Shown piece after piece: positions 1-6,200 of a stretch of 8,984 nucleotides of DNA. Within the stretch, counting starts at the first letter, position 1, and the number at the start of each line of letters is the position of its first letter. A program made the translations under genes and the position numbers. The notes beneath the pieces are model-generated. The model saw only the letters and a program-made list of their open reading frames with translations, had not been told where the DNA came from and searched no databases. The stretch is from Clostridiales bacterium (lineage in GTDB: Bacteria; Bacillota; Clostridia; Monoglobales; Firm-18), in NCBI GenBank assembly GCA_031255355.1, contig JAIRSR010000179.1, positions 1 to 8,984 of the forward strand. The letters run 5' to 3'.

Positions 1-873
1 ATCAACATGGTGTTCGGCGCGGCGGGCGCGGGGGCGCGGGCAATGACTTCCTCGTCCAGCCCGGGCATATCGCTGAAAGCGGAGGGATTATCTTACATCG
101 CGGGCGCGGACTTGCCCTGCGTCATCGTGAATATCGTTCGCGGCGGCCCCGGGTTGGGCGGCATACAGCCCGCGCAGTCCGATTACTTCCAAGCCGTCAA
201 GGGCGGCGGGCACGGCGATTATCATATGATCGTCCTCGCGCCCTCGTCCATTCAAGAGGTAGTGGATTGCACGACCGACGCGTTCGACCTTGCGGACAAA
301 TACCGTATGCCCGTGATGCTGCTGGGCGACGGTATGCTCGGGCAGATGATGGAGCCGATTACGTTCCCTGACGCGGCGGGAGGAACGCCGCCCGAAAAGG
401 CGTGGGCGACGACGGGTACGCAACTGAAGCGTAAGGCGAATATCATCAATTCGCTTTACATAGAGCCGGAAAAACTGGAACAGATGATTTTGGCGCGGCA
501 AGCGCGGTATGACGCAATCGCGGAACATGAGGTGCGGTATGAAACAGAGGGGACGGAGGACGCGGAACTTGTCGTCGTCGCCTACGGTACCACCGCGCGG
601 ATTGTCAAGGCGGCAATCAAAAAGGCGCGGGAGAGCGGCATTAAGGCGGGGCTGATTCGCCCGGTGTCGCTATGGCCGTTCCCGGGCGGCGTAATCGCGG
701 AAACGGCGGCGCGCGTCAAGGCAATACTTTCCGTCGAGATGAGCACCGGGCAAATGGTGGAAGATATCCGTTTGGCGGTCAACGGACGCTGTCCCGTACA
801 TTTTTACGGCAGAACGGGCGGTATGGTGCCGACCCCTGCCGCGATTTTTGACGAGATTAGGAGGTACGCGTAA
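1..873 (+). CDS. vorB: 2-oxoacid:ferredoxin oxidoreductase, alpha subunit (VorB type), 5' end missing
   Basis: This is the pyrimidine-binding (alpha) subunit of a cytoplasmic multi-subunit 2-oxoacid:ferredoxin oxidoreductase, which oxidatively decarboxylates a 2-oxoacid to an acyl-CoA and reduces ferredoxin, or runs in reverse. The frame is open from base 1, so the ATG at 7 is internal. About 60 N-terminal residues seem to be missing compared with the family's usual length of about 350. The visible part opens with an INMVFGAAGAGARAMTSSSS stretch followed by PGISLKAEGLSY, then VNIVRGGPGLGG and QSDYFQAVKGGGHGDYH, all typical of VorB. The C-terminal domain II follows around AELVVVAYGTTARIVK and LIRPVSLWPFP. 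The stop codon TAA overlaps the next gene's ATG by one base, so the subunits are probably translationally coupled. A delta (2[4Fe-4S] ferredoxin) subunit is usual just upstream but lies outside the window. The family is clear. The substrate (2-oxoisovalerate or 2-oxoglutarate) cannot be fixed from sequence. Confidence 0.93.
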   Translation: MNMVFGAAGAGARAMTSSSSPGISLKAEGLSYIAGADLPCVIVNIVRGGPGLGGIQPAQSDYFQAVKGGGHGDYHMIVLAPSSIQEVVDCTTDAFDLADKYRMPVMLLGDGMLGQMMEPITFPDAAGGTPPEKAWATTGTQLKRKANIINSLYIEPEKLEQMILARQARYDAIAEHEVRYETEGTEDAELVVVAYGTTARIVKAAIKKARESGIKAGLIRPVSLWPFPGGVIAETAARVKAILSVEMSTGQMVEDIRLAVNGRCPVHFYGRTGGMVPTPAAIFDEIRRYA

Positions 874-1625
874 TGGAAACAGTATTCCAACGGCCCCACG
901 CGCTTTGTGACGTGCCGTTTCACTATTGCCCGGGCTGTACCCACGGCATTATCCACCGCTTGGTCGCCGAGGCGATAGACGCGCTTGGCATAGAGGGGAA
1001 GACAATCGGCGTCGCGCCTGTAGGCTGCGCGGTGTTCGCTTACAATTACTTCGCGTGTGATATGCAGCAGGCGGCGCACGGCAGAGCGCCGGCGGTCGCC
1101 ACGGGCATTAAGCGCGTCCACCCGGAACATATCGTGTTCACCTATCAAGGGGACGGCGATCTCGCCGCGATCGGCACGGCGGAAACGGTGCACGCTGCGG
1201 CGCGGGGTGAAAATATCACGGTGATTTTTATCAACAACGCCATTTACGGCATGACGGGCGGGCAAATGGCGCCCACTACGCTGGTGGGGCAGGTGACGCA
1301 AACGTCGCCGTATGGCAGGAATGCCGAAAGTCAAGGCTATCCCATTCGGGTATGCGAAATGCTGTCCACGTTGGAGGGGCCGTCTTTCATCAAGCGGTGC
1401 AGTGTCGATACGGTGAAAAACATCAACGATACCCGGGCGGCAATTACCAAGGCGTTCCAAAACCAAATTGACAAAAAGGGATTTTCCCTTGTCGAGGTAC
1501 TTTCCACTTGTCCCACAAATTGGGGACTGTCGCCGCTCGAGGCGATGGAGTGGCTGCGGGCGAACATGCTTCCGCACTATCCCCTCGGGACGTTTAAGGA
1601 TACAGACGGAGGTGAACACGCGTGA
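873..1625 (+). CDS. vorA: 2-oxoacid:ferredoxin oxidoreductase, beta (TPP-binding) subunit
   Basis: This 250-residue protein is the catalytic thiamine-pyrophosphate subunit, the partner of the preceding alpha subunit. The TPP/Mg motif is G93-D94-G95-D96 followed by I120-N121-N122 and YGMTGGQ. Four cysteines, C19 and C22 in CPGC, C52 in VGCAVF and C213 in STCP, match the four positions that hold the proximal [4Fe-4S] cluster in archaeal and clostridial beta subunits. The length is at the short end but normal for stand-alone beta subunits. The start is supported by a strong Shine-Dalgarno AGGAGGT at 859-865, seven bases before the ATG, and by the TAATG overlap with the upstream stop. The end overlaps the next gene by four bases. 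The gene is intact. The vorA symbol follows Vor nomenclature (beta = VorA); KorB would be the equivalent name if the substrate is 2-oxoglutarate. Confidence 0.93.
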   Translation: METVFQRPHALCDVPFHYCPGCTHGIIHRLVAEAIDALGIEGKTIGVAPVGCAVFAYNYFACDMQQAAHGRAPAVATGIKRVHPEHIVFTYQGDGDLAAIGTAETVHAAARGENITVIFINNAIYGMTGGQMAPTTLVGQVTQTSPYGRNAESQGYPIRVCEMLSTLEGPSFIKRCSVDTVKNINDTRAAITKAFQNQIDKKGFSLVEVLSTCPTNWGLSPLEAMEWLRANMLPHYPLGTFKDTDGGEHA

Positions 1626-2152
1626 TTCATGAAATTTTATTCGCGGGCTTCGGCGGTCAGGGGATTTTATTTTCCGGCAAGGTCGCGGCATACGCGGGCT
1701 TGGTAGACGGCTTGGAAGTATCGTGGCTCCCCTCTTACGGCCCGGAAATGCGGGGCGGTACGGCAAGTTGTCACGTGATTTTATCGGACGCGCCTGTCGG
1801 CTCGCCGATTATCAACAACCCGACAGAGTTGGTCGTGATGAATTTGCCCTCCTTTGACAAATTTGAAAAAACAGTGGCGGCGGGCGGCAATATGATCATC
1901 GATAGTTCCCTCGTCGGCAAAGCGCCGTCGCGGACGGATGTAGGCGTACACCTGATTCCCGCGACGCAAATGGCGAACGATATGGGAATCCCGAAACTCG
2001 CCAACATGATTATGTTGGGGAAGTTGATTGCCGTAACAGGCGCGGTTTCTATGGATTGCGTCAAAACGGCGTTGACAAAAAGTATTCCCGCGTCAAAACA
2101 GGCGTTGTTTGACACCAACGTCAAGGCGATTGAGGCGGGCAACAACTACTGA
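1622..2152 (+). CDS. 2-oxoacid:ferredoxin oxidoreductase, gamma subunit
   Basis: This 176-residue protein is the gamma subunit (catalytic domain III of pyruvate:ferredoxin oxidoreductase-like enzymes), which contributes to CoA binding and assembles with alpha and beta. It starts MIHEILFAGFGGQGI, where GFGGQG at residues 9-14 is the family's glycine-rich loop, and continues with LPSYGPEMRGGTASCHV, the most conserved block of the family. The start codon is GTG at 1622, overlapping the previous TGA in GTGA. The Shine-Dalgarno GGAGGTG at 1608-1614 lies seven bases upstream and settles this start. The length is normal and no residue of the motifs is lost. It is the last gene of the operon and is followed within ten bases by an intrinsic terminator. 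Confidence 0.92.
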   Translation: MIHEILFAGFGGQGILFSGKVAAYAGLVDGLEVSWLPSYGPEMRGGTASCHVILSDAPVGSPIINNPTELVVMNLPSFDKFEKTVAAGGNMIIDSSLVGKAPSRTDVGVHLIPATQMANDMGIPKLANMIMLGKLIAVTGAVSMDCVKTALTKSIPASKQALFDTNVKAIEAGNNY

Positions 2153-2159
2153 TTCCGCG

Positions 2160-2191
2160 AACCGGCTCTTGGTGTTAAGAGCCGGTTTTTT
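2160..2191 (+). terminator. Intrinsic terminator of the oxidoreductase operon
   Basis: A perfect 11-bp stem (AACCGGCTCTT at 2160-2170 pairs with AAGAGCCGGTT at 2177-2187) encloses the six-base loop GGTGTT and runs into six T residues at 2186-2191. This is a textbook rho-independent terminator for plus-strand transcription. On the minus strand the same stem lies just past the sleB stop but has no U-tract after it, so it is at best a weak terminator for sleB. Confidence 0.92.
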
Positions 2192-2197
2192 GCCGCG

Positions 2198-2848
2198 CTA
2201 TTTCGCGAAAAAGTGCTTGCCGATTCTGGCGATTACGGGGCGCGAATAAATCCATTGGCTGGTGCTTTTCCCGGGGTTGTAATAGTAGATCGCGCCGTTC
2301 GAGGGGTCCCAACCGTTCATCGCGTCCCGCGCCGCTTGGTACGCGGAAGCGGCGACGGCGGTGTTGAACTGTCCGTCCGTGATTGCGGTAAACGCGCCCG
2401 GCTGATAGATGACCCCCGCCAACGTATGCGGAAAAGAGGGGTGCTTCACACGGTTCAGCACCACCGCGCCTACGGCGACTTGCCCTGTGTACGGTTCCCC
2501 GCGCGACTCCGCGCTGATGATTCTCGCCAAAAGTTGGATGTTATTTTCGTAACTATCCGCGCTTGATATTCCCATAGCGCCGAGGGTCGCCGCGCCCGCG
2601 ATTCCGTCCGCTTTTAGTCCGTTGTTTTTTTGGAACTGAATCACCGCGTTTTTTGTGTTGGTGCCGTAAACGCCGTCCACCGAGGAAACAGGATACCCCC
2701 AATTGCGCAGTTTGGTCTGGATTTGGCGCACTTCCTCACTCCGCGAACCGTATTTGGAAAGGGTCGGCGTTGCCGCGTACCGCCATGCCGTGCCGGAAAA
2801 GAGCAGTACAATAGCGGAAAATAATATGAAAAAATATTTTTTATTCAT
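2198..2848 (-). CDS. sleB: Spore cortex-lytic enzyme, SleB-like (PG-binding + Hydrolase_2)
   Basis: A 216-residue exported cell-wall hydrolase, likely used in germination to cut muramic-delta-lactam-containing spore cortex peptidoglycan as a lytic transglycosylase. Residues 1-26 form a signal peptide or membrane anchor (two lysines, then the hydrophobic YFFILFSAIVLLFSG). Residues about 31-92 are a PG_binding_1 repeat, seen in SEEVRQIQTKLRNWGY, DGVYGTNTKNAV and FQKNNGLKADG. Residues about 104-216 are the SleB/CwlJ catalytic domain; E114 in ISAESRGEPY is the expected catalytic glutamate, followed by VGAVVLNRV, GAFTAI and AIYYYNP. Having both domains favours SleB over the single-domain CwlJ, although it is shorter than the roughly 305-residue Bacillus protein because the interdomain linker is short. 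The frame extends to a TTG at 2881, but the ATG at 2848 begins a proper signal peptide and has AAAGGA (2866-2861) twelve bases upstream. An ATG at 2860 abuts that site and is less likely. The gene is monocistronic; no ypeB partner lies next to it. Confidence 0.88.
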   Translation of the reverse strand: MNKKYFFILFSAIVLLFSGTAWRYAATPTLSKYGSRSEEVRQIQTKLRNWGYPVSSVDGVYGTNTKNAVIQFQKNNGLKADGIAGAATLGAMGISSADSYENNIQLLARIISAESRGEPYTGQVAVGAVVLNRVKHPSFPHTLAGVIYQPGAFTAITDGQFNTAVAASAYQAARDAMNGWDPSNGAIYYYNPGKSTSQWIYSRPVIARIGKHFFAK

Positions 2849-3000
2849 TCTTATGAACATTCCTTTCTGCGAAAGGCGCAAAAGATTCGCAAACCCGTTG
2901 CACTATACTCCCTATTTTTTGCCGAAATCAGAATTTTATTCCCGAAAATCACAAACCGCCGTGAATTTTAAGGAAATCCGACGCGTTGCGATGAAGTTTG
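2849..3000. other. Upstream region of sleB, no gene recognised
   Basis: This stretch separates sleB from the hairpin cluster at 3001. It must carry the sleB ribosome-binding site (AAAGGA, minus strand 2866-2861) and presumably a forespore (sigma-G) promoter. I could not identify a convincing pair of promoter boxes; a GAATA on the minus strand at 2941-2937 is the only -35-like word and has no good -10 partner. There is no credible coding sequence on either strand. Confidence 0.5.
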
Positions 3001-3035
3001 AAAAACGCGGGAACCGCCGTTTTTAGCGGGTTTTT
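3001..3035. terminator. Bidirectional terminator-like hairpins between the divergent promoters
   Basis: The GC core at 3006-3010 (CGCGG) pairs across a GAA loop with 3014-3019 (CCGCCG, one C bulged). It is flanked by five A residues at 3001-3005 and five T residues at 3020-3024, so either strand yields a GC hairpin followed by U5. An overlapping hairpin, AACCGC at 3012-3017 with GCGGGTT at 3026-3032 (one bulged G), ends in five T at 3031-3035 on the plus strand. No gene ends here, so the role is inferred: insulation of the gltB promoter from upstream plus-strand reads, and of sleB from leftward reads. Alternatively it is the end of an unrecognised small RNA. Confidence 0.35.
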
Positions 3036-3056
3036 CGGCGCGGCATCCAAAAAGTG

Positions 3057-3117
3057 AAAAATTTTTTTATTTTTTTTCAAAAATATTATTGTAAAAAATG
3101 ATAAATTTTGATATAAT
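3057..3117 (+). promoter_or_regulatory. gltB promoter (sigma-A type) with A/T-rich UP-like element
   Basis: The -35 box TTGTAA at 3089-3094 and the -10 box TATAAT at 3112-3117 are separated by exactly 17 bases. The -10 is preceded by TG at 3109-3110, giving an extended -10. Positions 3057-3088 are almost purely A and T in tracts, as in an UP element. Transcription should start near 3123-3125, leaving a leader of about 160 nt before the gltB start. This is the best promoter in the window. Confidence 0.85.
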
Positions 3118-3174
3118 ATCATTCGGTCGGCGTTACAGGCACAAAGCAACCGCGAAAATCCATGAGACATGCGG

Positions 3175-3249
3175 CGCGTTTTCAACGGGGAACACGCGGG
3201 GGAATAAGCGCGGAATAACGGCGGCGTTGTTGATAAAACGGTTTATAAA
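3175..3249 (+). promoter_or_regulatory. Candidate ANTAR-type dual-hexaloop RNA in the gltB leader
   Basis: Hairpin 1 pairs 3175-3183 (CGCGTTTTC) with 3190-3198 (GAACACGCG), eight pairs and one T/C mismatch, around the loop AACGGG at 3184-3189. Hairpin 2 pairs 3230-3236 (TTGATAA) with 3243-3249 (TTATAAA), six pairs and one G/A mismatch, around the loop AACGGT at 3237-3242. Both loops have six bases with A first and G fourth, the known recognition pattern of ANTAR-domain antiterminators, which bind paired hexaloop hairpins. A third hairpin, 3215-3220 with 3225-3230 and loop GCGG, sits in the 31-nt linker. Points against: the linker is long, hairpin 2 is A/T-rich and its loop could close further with an A-T pair, and no U-tract terminator follows. 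The structure is read directly; the ANTAR role is inferred. Confidence 0.45.
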
Positions 3250-3270
3250 AGTGGTTTCTAAAACAGAATT

Positions 3271-3286
3271 AAGGGTGTGGAATATG
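3271..3286 (+). promoter_or_regulatory. Ribosome-binding site deciding the gltB start
   Basis: AAGGGTG at 3271-3277 is a partial match to the Shine-Dalgarno consensus, six bases before the ATG at 3284. It selects that ATG over the in-frame ATG at 3098, which has no ribosome-binding site and lies upstream of the -10 box. Confidence 0.75.
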
Positions 3287-6200
3287 TTAAAGGACGGTTT
3301 GCCAATCAAACAGGGGCTGTATGATCCGGCGTTCGAGCATGACGCTTGCGGTATGGGCTTTGTCGCTGACATCAACGGCGTGAAATCTCATGACACCGTT
3401 GACGACGCTTTGACGGTGTTGGAAAATTTGAGCCACAGGGGTGCCAGCGGAGCGGACGAAAACACAGGTGACGGCGCGGGGATTTTGGTGCAGATTCCCC
3501 ATGATTTTTTCAAGCGGGACTGTAAGGCGCTCGGCTTTGAACTGCCCGAACGGGGACGCTACGGCGTGGGAATGCTCTTTATGCACAGATACGACGTTTT
3601 CAGAGGGGAACAAATAGAAACGTTTGAGAAAATCGTGCGTGAGGAGGGGCATGAAATTATCGGTTGGCGCGAGGTGCCTACCGACAAGACGACGATAGGC
3701 GAAAGCGCGAAATCCGTCATGCCGCGAATCGTGCAGGTCTTTATCGGCGGCGGCGCGGCGGGCGGCATTGATTTTGAGCGCAAATTGTATATGATTCGGA
3801 AACGCGCGGAAAAGGTGATTATCCCTATGAGCAAGGAAAAGGGCGGTACCTTTTATGTCGCGAGTTTGTCCTCTAAAACAGTGGTGTACAAGGGGATGCT
3901 GACGGCGGAGCAACTTCGGAATTTTTATATTGACCTTTCCGACCTTGAATTTGTTTCCGCGCTTGCTATGGTACACTCGCGGTTCAGTACCAACACGTTC
4001 CCGAGTTGGGAGCGGGCGCACCCTAACCGATATTTGGTGCATAACGGCGAAATCAACACCATACGCGGCAACGTCAATTGGATGCGGGCGCGGCAGAGGT
4101 GTATTGATTCCCCGCTGTTTGACGATATTTCAAAGGTGTATCCCATTATTGACGAAACGGGAAGCGATTCGTCCATGTTCGATAACAGTTTGGAATTTTT
4201 ATACATGACGGGCAGATCGCTGCCCCATGCCGCTATGATGATGATTCCCGAACCGTGGGAGAAAAACGACTTGATGAGCGCGTCAAAAAAGGCGTTTTAC
4301 AAGTTCCAAAGTTTTGTGATGGAACCGTGGGACGGTCCGGCGGCAATGGCGTTTTCCGACGGCGACGTCATTGGCGCTATGCTGGACAGAAACGGCTTGC
4401 GTCCGTCGCGGTACTACGTGACGGAGGACGACAGGGTCATCCTCGCTTCCGAGGTGGGCGTGGTGGACGTCAAGCCGGAACACGTGAAATACAAGGGCAG
4501 GTTGGAACCGGGGAAAATGCTGCTCATCGATACCGTGGGCAAGCGCATTATCTCTGACGAGGAAATCAAGCGCGGCGCAGCGGAAGCGTTGCCCTACGCG
4601 GAGTGGAACGAAAAGCACATTTTTGATATGAGCGGCCTCCCCGCCGCGCCGTCAGAGGAGCAAACGGACGGCGAAGCGGATACACTGCTCACATTGCAAA
4701 AGGCGTTCGGCTACACCTATGAGGACGTGTCTAAAATTATTCAGCCTATGGCGGTCAACGGCATTGACCCTGTGGGCGCAATGGGCATGGACAGCCCGCT
4801 TGCCGTGTTGTCCGAAAAGCCGCAAATGCTGTATTTGTATTTCAAGCAACTGTTCGCGCAGGTTACCAATCCTCCGATTGACGGCATCAGAGAGGAAATC
4901 GTCACTTCGGGAAGTATCTTGCTCGGCAATTGCGGCAATTTATTAGCGCCGGACGGCGACGCCGCCGCGATTTTTCTGGAACACCCAATATTGACTGACG
5001 CGCAACTTGCCGCCTTGAAGCGTTTGGACGGCAATCCGCTGAAAACGGTTACGCTTTCCATGCTGTACAAGGCGAAAGACGGCGCGGCGGGTATGGAACG
5101 GGCGTTGGAACGCGTTTTCCGCGAAGCGGATAAGGCGGTGGAGCGCGGCGCGGGGATTCTGGTACTTTCGGATCGGGGGGTCAGCGCGGACTACGCGGCG
5201 ATTCCCGCGTTGCTTGCCTGTTCCGGCTTGCATCACCACTTGATTCGGCGGGAAATCCGAACGAACGTCGGTCTGGTGCTGGAATCGGGGGAACCGCGTG
5301 AAGTGCATCATTTTTGCGCACTCATCGGCTACGGCGTAAACGCAATCGATCCGTACATAGCGTACCGCACGGTAGGCGACCTGTGTGAAAAAGGTCTGTT
5401 GGGCGGGATCAGCCGTGAGGAAGGCGAAAAAAATTATATCAAAGCGTCTGTTAAGGGCATTTTGAAAGTTTTGACGAAAATGGGAATTTCCACCGTCCGA
5501 AGTTACCACGGTGCGCAGATTTTTGAAGCGGTGGGCTTAAAGCGCGAATTGGTGGATAAATATTTCACCTCTACGCCGTCCCGAATCGAGGGAATCGGCT
5601 TAGAGGAAATCGCGGAGGAAAACGCGGCGCGGCATGAAAGCGCGTACAACGAGCGTTCGCCCTACCGAAGCACGTTGGAATCGGGCGGCTACTTCCAATG
5701 CAAGGACGGCGGGGAAGCGCATTTGTACAACCCGGAAACGGTGTATATGCTCCAGCGGGCGTGCCGCGAGGGGAACTATGACCTGTTCAAGTCCTATTCC
5801 AAGCAAATCAACGAGGAGGAAATGATTACGCTCCGCAGTCTGTTAGAGTTTAATTACGGCGGCGCGGAAACGATTCCCGTCGAGGAAGTCGAGCCGGTAG
5901 AGTCCATTGTCAAACGGTTTAAGACGGGCGCGATGTCCTACGGCTCAATCAGCAAGGAAGCGCATGAGTGTTTGGCGGTCGCCATGAACAGGCTCGGCGG
6001 CAAGAGCAACACAGGCGAGGGCGGCGAGGACCCGGCGCGTTTTCAGACAATGGAAAACGGCGATTCCAAGCGGAGCGCGATTAAGCAGGTCGCCTCGGGT
6101 CGCTTCGGCGTGACGAGCAATTATTTGGTTAATTCAGAGGAAATACAAATTAAAATGGCGCAGGGCGCGAAGCCGGGCGAGGGCGGGCAACTCCCCGGCA

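Noticed and set aside
804..1766. A 320-codon open frame on the minus strand across the oxidoreductase beta subunit
   Set aside because: It lies fully opposite well-identified plus-strand genes, its translation is rich in arginine, histidine and proline with no recognisable domain, and GC-rich coding DNA commonly leaves such antisense frames open.
2914..2941. A possible sigma-G promoter for sleB on the minus strand (GAATA, then an A-rich stretch)
   Set aside because: The -10 lacks the C and T bases expected in CATnnTA-type boxes, so the match is too weak to list as a feature.
2991..3026. An 11-codon frame MKFEKRGNRRF on the plus strand
   Set aside because: It is too short, lacks a well-placed ribosome-binding site (AAGGA is about 15 bases away), and ends inside the hairpin cluster. 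It is most likely chance.
3104..3118. A possible CodY box overlapping the gltB -10 (AATTTTGATATAATA)
   Set aside because: It matches the 15-base CodY consensus at 11 positions, but the promoter is so A/T-rich that this is expected by chance and the match includes the -10 itself.
3162..3218. An 18-codon upstream frame in the gltB leader (MRHAARFQRGTRGGISAE)
   Set aside because: It has no Shine-Dalgarno site, no run of regulatory codons, and overlaps hairpin 1. A leader peptide is not supported.
3271..3280. AAGGGTGTGG resembling the start of a T-box antiterminator sequence
   Set aside because: Only AGGGTG matches; the rest of the T-box and the specifier stem are absent, and the position fits a Shine-Dalgarno site.
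3287..4042. A 251-codon minus-strand open frame opposite the start of gltB, plus similar frames at 4943-5509 and 7037-7654
   Set aside because: All are antisense shadows of gltB with low-complexity, basic translations and no domain resemblance.
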